A stretch of DNA of 53,006 nucleotides from Euzebya rosea (GTDB taxonomy: Bacteria > Actinomycetota > Nitriliruptoria > Euzebyales > Euzebyaceae), in NCBI RefSeq assembly GCF_003073135.1, contig NZ_PGDQ01000024.1, positions 1-53,006 of the forward strand. Reading direction: 5' to 3'. Under the pieces are notes generated by a model. It did not search any database, had not been told where the DNA came from, and saw only the letters and a list, made by a program, of their open reading frames with translations. The stretch's first letter is position 1; each line of letters starts with the position of its first letter. Positions 33,901 to 41,042 of this stretch are shown piece after piece. Both the position numbers and the translations under genes were made by a program.

Positions 33901-34661
33901 AGGCCGGCCACCGTACCCACGGTCGCCGCCAACGAGACGGCCGGCAGCCACAGCACGGCCAGCCACTGGCGGGCGTCGCCGTGCCGCAACGAGGGTGCCG
34001 GCATCTCACCGGTGAACCCGCGGGCCAGCATGGCGGCGTGCACCCGCTCCCCTCGTTCGTAGGACCGGACGAACAGCGCACCGGCGGAGGAGGCGATCGG
34101 CTTGACCTGCCACAACCAGCGGGGGTCGTACCCGCGGGCGGTCATGGCGGTGCGCATGCGGCCGAGCTCGCTGGTCAGCACCTCGAGGTAGCGGATCATG
34201 AACGTGGCGATCGTCGTGAGGACGGCCGGTACCCGTAGGCGTGCGAGGCCGGCCATGACCGCCGGCGTCTCGGTCGTCCCTGCCAGCACCACCGTGGTCG
34301 ACGCGCCGATCACCGACTTGGCGATGATGGCCCGGGCCGCCGCCAGGCCCTCGGCCGACACGGCCACACCCAGCACCTCGACCCGGTCGCCCGACGCGAT
34401 GAACGGGATGAAGACGGCGAAGACGACGAAGGGCAGCACGACCAGCGCACGGGAGGCGACGAAGCGCAGCGGCAGCTCGGCCAGCCGTACGACCACCACC
34501 AGGGCAAGGGCGTCGACGGCGAACGCCCACGTGCCCTCGTTGGGGGTCAACGCCACACCGATGACGAAGAGGAAGGCCGCGGCGACCTTCACCTCCGGGG
34601 CAAGGCGGTGGACGGGGCTGTGCCCGTGGACGTACAGCGCGTGGGCGTGGCCGGCGGCCAT
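33897..34661 (-). CDS. cbiQ: ECF transporter T component (CbiQ/NikQ)
   Basis: A 254-residue membrane protein. HSPVHRLAPEVKVAAAFLFV opens it, four to six helices follow, and the two coupling motifs characteristic of T components are visible: AMTARGYD near residue 175 and AMLARGF near 210 (both Ala-x-x-x-Arg-Gly). These touch the ATPase. The gene starts 8 bases after the MN gene ends and overlaps the ATPase gene, so all three are one operon. The transported ion is set by the MN component. Confidence 0.92.
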   Translation of the reverse strand: MAAGHAHALYVHGHSPVHRLAPEVKVAAAFLFVIGVALTPNEGTWAFAVDALALVVVVRLAELPLRFVASRALVVLPFVVFAVFIPFIASGDRVEVLGVAVSAEGLAAARAIIAKSVIGASTTVVLAGTTETPAVMAGLARLRVPAVLTTIATFMIRYLEVLTSELGRMRTAMTARGYDPRWLWQVKPIASSAGALFVRSYERGERVHAAMLARGFTGEMPAPSLRHGDARQWLAVLWLPAVSLAATVGTVAGL

Positions 34662-34669
34662 GCGCCCGT

Positions 34670-35683
34670 CTAGACCTCGGTGGGCGTGCGGCCCACGTCA
34701 GGCGTGTCGCCCCGCGCTCGCCGTGACCCGCGGACCGCCAGCAGCAGGCCGCCGCCGACCAGCAGCACCAGGACGAGGCCGGTCACGCCGGCGACGGCCA
34801 GGCTGAGCTGTTCGTTGTCGATCCCGGCGGTGGCGTAGTCGGCGAAGATGCCGCCGGCCAGGGAGTGTTCCTCGCCCTGCTCGACGAACTCGAGGTCCTC
34901 CGCCACCCGCTCCAGGCCGTCCGGGTCGGACGCGGCGAACTGGCTGACGACCGTGGCGAACAGGACGGCCACGAGCAGCCCGGCGACGGCGAAGGCCTTC
35001 ATCGACACCTTGGGTCGATCGGCGAGCTGTGCCCGGTCGAGGTCCTGCGCACCGTGCACGAGGTCGGGACGGGCCGCCAGCACGGCGCCGACGGCCAGCG
35101 CGGTCAGCACCGCCTCGCCCACCCCGATCAGCAGGTGCACGCCCACCATCGCGCCGAACACGGTGTCGAAGGCCACGGGGGCCGACGCGCCGAACAGCCA
35201 CTCCAGGGAGAACGCCATGGACGACAGCACGACCGAGGCCAACGCCGCCACGCCGGAGGCGGCCACGACGCCGCTGCCGTTGGCGGGCAGGATCCGACGC
35301 ATCAGCACGAACACGCCGTAGCCACCGAACGACGTCACCACGGCCATGTTCAGCACGTTGTAGCCCAGCGCCGTCAGGCCGCCGTCGGCGAACCCCAGGG
35401 CCTGCACGATCACCACGACGGTGACGACCAGCGCACCCATCCACGGGCCCAGCAGGATCGCCGCCAGCGCGCCGCCGAGCAGGTGTCCGGTCGTGCCGGC
35501 CGCCACGGGGAAGTTGAACATCTGCGCGGCGAAGACGAACGCCGCCGCGATGCCGGCCAACGGGATCTGCTTGTCGCGCAGCCGGTCACGCGTCTGCCGC
35601 AGCGCCACCGCGACGGCCCCCGTGCTGATCGCCCCCGTCGCCACGGCAGTGCCTGCGGTCAGGAACCCATCTGGTGCATGCAC
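34670..35683 (-). CDS. cbiM: ECF metal transporter substrate component, CbiMN/NikMN fusion
   Basis: A 337-residue membrane protein. The N terminus is M-H-A-P-D-G-F; in NikM/CbiM the free N terminus, His2 and His67 bind the ion. H67 is present here in TGHLLGGALAAI, at exactly the numbered position, which fixes GTG 35683 as the start (AAAGG lies 7-8 bases before it). After the six or so M-domain helices the C-terminal part (about 235-337) is the N-like PDGLE domain (SDPDGLERVAEDLEF with two helices), so M and N are fused. Nickel is favoured over cobalt by the Nur-like operator and the absence of a cobalamin riboswitch; that is inference. Confidence 0.9.
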   Translation of the reverse strand: MHAPDGFLTAGTAVATGAISTGAVAVALRQTRDRLRDKQIPLAGIAAAFVFAAQMFNFPVAAGTTGHLLGGALAAILLGPWMGALVVTVVVIVQALGFADGGLTALGYNVLNMAVVTSFGGYGVFVLMRRILPANGSGVVAASGVAALASVVLSSMAFSLEWLFGASAPVAFDTVFGAMVGVHLLIGVGEAVLTALAVGAVLAARPDLVHGAQDLDRAQLADRPKVSMKAFAVAGLLVAVLFATVVSQFAASDPDGLERVAEDLEFVEQGEEHSLAGGIFADYATAGIDNEQLSLAVAGVTGLVLVLLVGGGLLLAVRGSRRARGDTPDVGRTPTEV

Positions 35684-35721
35684 GGCATGCCTTTCACCTC
35701 GGTCCGGCTGTGCTGCCACCG

Positions 35722-35750
35722 AGTCTGCCCTTGTTGCGAACCGTTCGCAA
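35722..35750 (-). promoter_or_regulatory. Nur-box-like palindrome and promoter of the ECF operon
   Basis: TTGCGA-ACCGT-TCGCAA (35734-35750) is a perfect palindrome. It fits the Streptomyces Nur box, remembered as tTGCaa-N5-ttGCAA, in both length and half-sites. On the minus strand TTGCGA (35750-35745) can be the -35, a 17-base spacer follows, then CAGACT (35727-35722) as -10. The operator covers the -35 and most of the spacer, so binding would repress. Confidence 0.7.
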
Positions 35751-35779
35751 TGACTGTCGTCGTGGGTGCCGAGCGGTCC

Positions 35780-36211
35780 TCAGCCGGCAGTGTCACCGCA
35801 TGCGGCGCAGCGGCCGCGGACCGTCAGGTCGACCTGGTCGACCGCGAACCCGTGGCCGTCCTGGAGGTGGTCGCGCACGGTCTGCACCAGCGTCCCGACG
35901 TGGTGGTCCACCGCGCCGCACTCGGTGCAGACCAGGTGGAAGTCGTCGTCGGGGTGGGTGATCTCCCAGCGGCCTGCTGGGTCGTCGCCCAGCCGTGACT
36001 GCCGGACCAGCTCGAGCTCCTCGAACAGGGTGAGGGTGCGGTAGACCGACGCGAGGTTCACGCTGGCGTCCTGCTGCTCGACCCGGTCGGCCAGCTCCTC
36101 AGCCGTCAGGTGGTCGTCGGCATCCACGAGGGCCGCCCACACCGCGGTGCGGGGACGGGTGATGCGATGCCCGCCGGCCCGCAGCACCGCTTCGACATCC
36201 TGCGCCGTCAT
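35780..36211 (-). CDS. Fur-family regulator, probably Nur-like
   Basis: A 143-residue Fur-family metalloregulator. The winged helix shows GGHRITRPRTAVWAAL, then LTAEELADRV and LASVYRTLTLFEELELV, the classic Fur recognition helix. The dimerisation part has HPDDDFHLVCTECG (H86, H92, C95, C98) and a terminal CAACG (C135, C138), a structural Cys4 zinc site; H103 and H104 may take part in the sensing site. A TATGCT -10 (36240-36235) and GGAGG give a leader of about 17 bases. I choose ATG 36211; longer starts up to 36358 are out of family length. It adjoins the nickel/cobalt transporter operon, whose operator resembles a Nur box. Confidence 0.85.
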   Translation of the reverse strand: MTAQDVEAVLRAGGHRITRPRTAVWAALVDADDHLTAEELADRVEQQDASVNLASVYRTLTLFEELELVRQSRLGDDPAGRWEITHPDDDFHLVCTECGAVDHHVGTLVQTVRDHLQDGHGFAVDQVDLTVRGRCAACGDTAG

Positions 36212-36358
36212 GTGGTCGAAGCCTCCATGGGTCGAGCATAGATCCGCGCCCGGTCCGTCGTTTCCCCACGGGTACGCGTCAGCCCGGTTGGTCGGCCCCT
36301 CGTCGCCCTCGGGCGTCATGGGCAGCCGGACTTCTCGGCTCGTGACGTGCCCGCGCAC

Positions 36359-36364
36359 TACCGT
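36359..36364 (+). promoter_or_regulatory. -10 element TACCGT before the VanW gene
   Basis: TACCGT ends 8 bases before the ATG at 36373, with GAGGG between; a very short leader is implied. Confidence 0.4.
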
Positions 36365-36372
36365 CGAGGGTC

Positions 36373-38121
36373 ATGACCGCTCGCCAGAGGACCTGGGCCA
36401 TCGCCGTCGGCGTGGCTGTTGTCGTCGTGCTCGCCGCCGGCGGGTTCGCCGCCGTCAAGGCGCAGGACCTCCCGCCCGGCACCACGCTGGCGGGTGAACC
36501 CGTCGGCGACCCGGCCGCGGCGGTCGAGACGGCCGAGCGGATCGGCCAGCGGCTCGTGTCCATGCCGGTCGTGGTCGCCACCGGCGAGGAACGGGCAGAG
36601 GTCACCGCTGGCGCGCTCGGTGTCAGCTTCGACGTCCAGGGCGTCGCCCGCGCCGCCGAGAACGCCACGGGCCTTGACGACTGGCTCGCGCGAGTGAGCG
36701 GTGGTGAGGCGACCGTGCTGCCCGTCGGCCTGTTCTTCACCACCGGTGACACCGACGAGCTGGCGGCGCGACTGTCCAGCGAGCCAACCGACGGGGCGAT
36801 CGAGATCACCGCGTCGGGCCTCCGCGTGACCGACGCGGTCGTGGGGATCGACGTGACCCCCACCATGATCAGCGAGGGCTTCCGCACCGCCGTCGCCGCG
36901 CTGGAGACCACCCCCTTCGCGGAGTGGCCGGCCAGCCTCCAGGTCCAGATCGAGGCCGACGAGGTCCAGCCGAGGATCACCCAGGTGAGCGTCGACGCCG
37001 CCGTCGAGCGGATCGAGGCGCTCACCGACACGCCCATCACCCTGCAGGCCCAGGCCGTTCCCGAGGACGCCCAGACCGTCGACGGGGTCGGCGTGCCGCT
37101 GCGGGAGACCATCGACGTCGAGCTCGGCGAGCAGGCGCTGGTCCAGCTGCTGGCGGTCGAGCAGGACCCCGACGCCATCGAACGCCAGCGCCTGCGCATC
37201 GTGCCGTCGGCGGCCAACCCGCCGCCTGCGCTGACCGCGTTCCTCGACCGTGCCGCCATCGGCCCGCTGCCCCGGATGCACGTCGAGGACCGCTCGCCCA
37301 CCCCGACCAAGGACCCGCTCCCCGATCCGGGCAGCGGCGGCCCCGCCGACAACCCGGCCTACGGTGACGTCAGCACGGTGACTGGACGTCTGGTCAGCGA
37401 GGTCGGCGAACCGGGCCTCGACCCGGACCTCGACGCCACCGTCGAGGCGATCGTCGCCGCCATGGAGGCCGATCAGCCGACGGCCGAGGTGCAGGGGGAG
37501 GAGGTCACCGAGCCCGTCGACCCGGCTGACCTCGGCATCGTCGCGCCGGTCAGCACGTGGACCACGTTCTACGAGCCCGGTCAGGCGCGTGTCACCAACA
37601 TCCATCGCATCGCCGAGATCGTGGACGGCATGCTCGTGCCGCCCGGCGGCAACCTCGACATCAACCATGCCGTGGGCGAGCGCACGCGCGAGGGTGGGTT
37701 CGTCGAGGCCGGCGCCATCCTCGAGGGCGAGTTCATCGACGACGTGGGCGGTGGGGTCAGCCAGTTCGGGACCACGTTCTTCAACGCGATGTGGTTCAGC
37801 GGGATCGACATCATCACCCACACCCCCCACTCGTTCTGGTTCGACCGCTACCCGGCGGGTCGCGAGGCGACGATCGACTACCCCGGGGTCGACCTGGAGC
37901 TGAACAACAACACGCCGCACTGGATACTGGTGGACACCGCAGTCACCGACGACTCCGTCACGGTCACCTTCTGGTCCACGCCCTGGTTCGAGGTCGAGAC
38001 CACGATGGGCCCCCGTGAGCAGACCGCAGAGGGTTTCCGCATGTCGATCAGCCGCATCGCCACACCGCAGGAGGGCGCCGTCGACACCGACACGTTCCGA
38101 GTCGACTACAAGCTGCCATGA
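36373..38121 (+). CDS. VanW family surface protein
   Basis: A 582-residue exported protein. A signal anchor (10-30) leads into a long region of two YoaR/PG_binding_4-like repeats (about 40-330, seen as VTAGALGVSFDVQG and TPITLQAQAVPEDAQTV). The VanW domain is about 390-540: STWTTFYEPGQARVTNIHRI, GMLVPPGGNLDINHAVGERT, GGFVEAGAILEGEF, VGGGVSQFGTTFFNAMW and HTPHSFWFDRYP. VanW proteins sit at the cell wall; the biochemical role is still unclear. The last residues overlap the next gene (ATGA), so a protease with cell-wall repeats is translated with it. Confidence 0.88.
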   Translation: MTARQRTWAIAVGVAVVVVLAAGGFAAVKAQDLPPGTTLAGEPVGDPAAAVETAERIGQRLVSMPVVVATGEERAEVTAGALGVSFDVQGVARAAENATGLDDWLARVSGGEATVLPVGLFFTTGDTDELAARLSSEPTDGAIEITASGLRVTDAVVGIDVTPTMISEGFRTAVAALETTPFAEWPASLQVQIEADEVQPRITQVSVDAAVERIEALTDTPITLQAQAVPEDAQTVDGVGVPLRETIDVELGEQALVQLLAVEQDPDAIERQRLRIVPSAANPPPALTAFLDRAAIGPLPRMHVEDRSPTPTKDPLPDPGSGGPADNPAYGDVSTVTGRLVSEVGEPGLDPDLDATVEAIVAAMEADQPTAEVQGEEVTEPVDPADLGIVAPVSTWTTFYEPGQARVTNIHRIAEIVDGMLVPPGGNLDINHAVGERTREGGFVEAGAILEGEFIDDVGGGVSQFGTTFFNAMWFSGIDIITHTPHSFWFDRYPAGREATIDYPGVDLELNNNTPHWILVDTAVTDDSVTVTFWSTPWFEVETTMGPREQTAEGFRMSISRIATPQEGAVDTDTFRVDYKLP

Positions 38122-39887
38122 CCACCACCTCCTCCTTCCCTCGGCGCAGCCGAGGGGCAGCCGCCCTGCTCGCCGCCATCGTCCTCCTCGGCACGATCTC
38201 GTTGCTGCCCGGCCCGGCCCGGGCACAGGCCGCCCCGGGCTGGGTGCCCTTCGCCGACGCCACCATCCACCCCGGCGTGCAGACCGTGACCGGGGGTGGG
38301 CAGTGCACCGCCAACTTCGTGTTCACCGACGATGCCGGTGCGGTCTACCTGGGCCAGGCCGCCCACTGCGCCAGCGACGACGGATCCGACGAGACCGACG
38401 GGTGCGCCGCCACCACACAGGGCATCGGCGTCGAGGTCCAGATCGACGGGGCGACCCGGCCGGGCGTGCTGGCCTACTCCAGCTGGGACACCATGCAGGC
38501 GGTCGGTGAGACCGACCCCAACGCCTGCCGGTTCAACGACCTGGCCCTCGTGCGGATCGATCCCGTCGACGTGCCGCTGGTCAACCCGAGCATCCCCCAC
38601 TGGGGTGGTCCGCACGGGATCGTGGCCAGCACCGCACCCGGCGACACCGTCCACACCTACGGCAACTCCGGCCTGCGACCGGGGCTGAACGCCAAGACGG
38701 GCACCTCCCAGGGCCAGTCGGGAGAGGGGTGGACCCACACCGTCCGGACCGTCCTGAACCCGGGCATCCCCGGCGACTCGGGCAGCGCCTTCATCGACGC
38801 ACAGGGACGGGCCTTCGGGGTCCTCTCGACCCTTGAGGTCCTGCCGAACATCGGCGCCAACGGCGTCAGCGACCTCTCGCGCATGCTCGCCTACCTCGAG
38901 GCGCACACCGACCTCGACGTCACGCTGGCCGACGGCACCCTGATCTTCGACGCCGACGGCGCCTCCATCGACACCGCCGCGGGGCAACCGCCCGCTCCCG
39001 ACGACCGTGTCCAGCGGCTGTCGGGGGACTCCCGGGTCGAAACGGCGGTCGCCGCCTCGCGCGACGCGTTCGGCATGCTTGGCGCAGGGGCGGTCGTGCT
39101 CGGCCGCGCCGACGTCGCCGCCGACGCCCTGGCCGGCACCGCCCTGGCCGCCGACCGCACCGCGCCGGTGCTGCTGACCGGAGGCGACAGCCTGCACCCC
39201 GCCACGGAGGCCGAGATCCAGCGTGTCCTCCCGCCCGGCGGCACCGTCTACCTGCTCGGTGGCACCGCCGCGATCGGTGAGGCGGTCGCCAGCAGCCTGA
39301 CCGCCGACGGCTACCAGGTCGTCCGGCTGGCCGGCGAGAGCCGGATCGAAACGGCCATCGCGGTGGCTGATGCGGTCACCGACGCCCCCGACACGGTCCT
39401 GCTGGCCGACGGGGCCGGGTTCACCGATGCGCTGGTCGCGGGACCCGCCGCCGACGCCGCCGGGGGCGTCGTCGTGCTGACCGACGGCACCCGCAGCCAC
39501 CCCGCGGTGGATGCCTACCTCGCCGAGCACGGCGACGCCGAGGTGGTCACCGTCGGGGCCACCGCCACGACGGCGTACCCCGGCCGGCGTGCCGTCGGCG
39601 GGCAGGACCCGGTCCAGACGGCCGTCGCCGTTGCCGCCGAGTGGTTCCCGACCGCGACGGTCGTCGGCATCGCCCGTGTCGACGTCTTCGCCGACGCCCT
39701 CGCCGGCGGCGCCCACATCGCCCAGCGAGGCGGCCCCGTGCTGCTGTCGTCGTCGAGCAGCCTGTCGACGGCCACCGGCGACTACCTCCGCGGGGTTGCC
39801 GACACCGTCGACGACGCCGTGCTGTACGGCGGCACCGCCGCGCTGTCGGCAACCGTCGCCGACCAGGTCCGCGACGCGATCAGCTGA
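38118..39887 (+). CDS. Trypsin-like serine protease with C-terminal CWB2 repeats
   Basis: A 589-residue secreted protein. Signal peptide to about 37 (SLLPGPARAQA). Residues 40-285 are a chymotrypsin-fold protease: AAHC with H83, NDLALVRI with D141, and GDSGSAF with S221, the complete catalytic triad; C63/C84 and C96/C137 may form disulfides. Residues about 305-589 are three cell-wall-binding 2 repeats (ADALAGTALA, LGGTAAIGE, SRIETA; FADALAGGAHIA, YGGTAALS). The protease is thus tethered to the wall by its C terminus, the opposite polarity to the other CWB2 proteins here. The ATG overlaps the VanW stop; the pair is coupled. A terminator follows. Confidence 0.9.
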   Translation: MTTTSSFPRRSRGAAALLAAIVLLGTISLLPGPARAQAAPGWVPFADATIHPGVQTVTGGGQCTANFVFTDDAGAVYLGQAAHCASDDGSDETDGCAATTQGIGVEVQIDGATRPGVLAYSSWDTMQAVGETDPNACRFNDLALVRIDPVDVPLVNPSIPHWGGPHGIVASTAPGDTVHTYGNSGLRPGLNAKTGTSQGQSGEGWTHTVRTVLNPGIPGDSGSAFIDAQGRAFGVLSTLEVLPNIGANGVSDLSRMLAYLEAHTDLDVTLADGTLIFDADGASIDTAAGQPPAPDDRVQRLSGDSRVETAVAASRDAFGMLGAGAVVLGRADVAADALAGTALAADRTAPVLLTGGDSLHPATEAEIQRVLPPGGTVYLLGGTAAIGEAVASSLTADGYQVVRLAGESRIETAIAVADAVTDAPDTVLLADGAGFTDALVAGPAADAAGGVVVLTDGTRSHPAVDAYLAEHGDAEVVTVGATATTAYPGRRAVGGQDPVQTAVAVAAEWFPTATVVGIARVDVFADALAGGAHIAQRGGPVLLSSSSSLSTATGDYLRGVADTVDDAVLYGGTAALSATVADQVRDAIS

Positions 39888-39899
39888 CCGGCCGCGGCG

Positions 39900-39924
39900 T
39901 CGGACCCCGGCTGGTGGGGTCCGA
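39900..39924. terminator. 9-bp stem-loop between convergent genes
   Basis: TCGGACCCC (39900-39908), a 7-base loop, and GGGGTCCGA (39916-39924) lie between the protease gene and the convergent adenosine kinase gene; a probable bidirectional terminator. Confidence 0.65.
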
Positions 39925-39930
39925 TGGTCC

Positions 39931-40917
39931 TCAGAAGTCGAGCGCCTCGATGATGGTCATGGCGGCGTCGTCCCCGTAGGCGGCCGCCAGCCGTGGGCGC
40001 AGGGCGGCGGGTGAGGCGACGTACTCCTGCGGGCCGACGGTCTCGAGGGCAAGCGTGGCGGTGGCGCACCCGAGCTGGGCGCTGGACTCCAGCGGCAGGC
40101 CGGCGGCCAGCCCGGACAGGAACCCGGCACGGAACGCGTCCCCGGCCCCGGTCGGCTCGAGCTCGACGTCGTCCTGCGGGGCGACGGCGAGGACGGTCAG
40201 CTCGTCCTGTCCCGGCTGCTCGATGCTGGCGCCCTTGGCCCCGTGGGTCGTGACCAGCACCTCGACCTGCTCTCGCAGCTCCTCGTCGGTCCACCCCGTC
40301 TTCTTGGTGATCAGCGACCGCTCGTAGTCGTTGCAGATCAGGTACTTGGCGCCCTCGATCAGCGGCCGGATCTCGGGGCCGTGCATGCGCGCGAGCTGCT
40401 GGCTCGGGTCGGCGACCACGTCGATGCCCATCGCATGGGCATCGCGGGTGTGGCGCAGCATGCCCTCGGGGCCGTTGGGGGAGACCACGACGAGGTCCAG
40501 TCCGCCGTGCACCTCGGCGATCGGCCCCAGGTCGATCTCCTTGCAGTCCTCCATCGCACCGGAGTAGAAGGTCGCGATCTGGGACTGGGCGGCGTCGGTG
40601 GTGCAGAGGAAGCGCGCCATGCCCTTGTCGGGGGAGACGTAGACGGAGTCGCAGTCGACGCCGTTGCGCTCCAGCCACGGCTTGTACTCGGCCAGGAAGT
40701 CGTCGCCGACGGCCCCGACGAGGATCGGCTTCGCGCCGAGCTGCCCCATGCCGTAGGCGATGTTGCCGCCCACGCCACCCCGGCGACGCTGCATCCCGTC
40801 GGCCAGGAAGCTCAGGCTCAAGCGCTCCAGCTGGTCGGCCAGGATCATGTCGGCGAACTTGCCGGGGAAGGTCAGGAGCAGGTCTTCGGCGATGGAGCCG
40901 GTCACAGCGATGCGCAT
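39931..40917 (-). CDS. adoK: Adenosine kinase-like PfkB-family sugar kinase
   Basis: A 328-residue PfkB-family kinase. The N-terminal IAVTGSIAEDLLLTFPGKF and GGVGGNIAYGMGQLG, DPSQQLARM, and the C-terminal GAGDAFRAGFLSG with the catalytic Asp match the actinobacterial adenosine kinase (Mycobacterium tuberculosis AdoK) closely in memory, including ARFLCTTD and YFSG-type segments. It would phosphorylate adenosine to AMP for purine salvage. The start at MRIAVTG follows an AGAGGACC 7-8 bases upstream, and TACGGT (minus, 40960-40955) is a probable -10. Divergent from the CWB2-LVIVD gene with a 125-base gap. Confidence 0.85.
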   Translation of the reverse strand: MRIAVTGSIAEDLLLTFPGKFADMILADQLERLSLSFLADGMQRRRGGVGGNIAYGMGQLGAKPILVGAVGDDFLAEYKPWLERNGVDCDSVYVSPDKGMARFLCTTDAAQSQIATFYSGAMEDCKEIDLGPIAEVHGGLDLVVVSPNGPEGMLRHTRDAHAMGIDVVADPSQQLARMHGPEIRPLIEGAKYLICNDYERSLITKKTGWTDEELREQVEVLVTTHGAKGASIEQPGQDELTVLAVAPQDDVELEPTGAGDAFRAGFLSGLAAGLPLESSAQLGCATATLALETVGPQEYVASPAALRPRLAAAYGDDAAMTIIEALDF

Positions 40918-41042
40918 GGGGAAGGTCCTCTGGGGTGAATGGCGACGCCCTACCGTAACCGTCCGTTCCCGACGGGTCCCGACCACCCGTCCACCGCTGA
41001 CGCTGCGTAAGCCCCCGGTTCCACACGGCGTAGTCCCCTGCG

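Noticed and set aside
35684-35780. Cobalamin riboswitch in front of the ECF operon
   Set aside because: The leader is only about 30 bases from the likely start and has no B12-box-like sequence.
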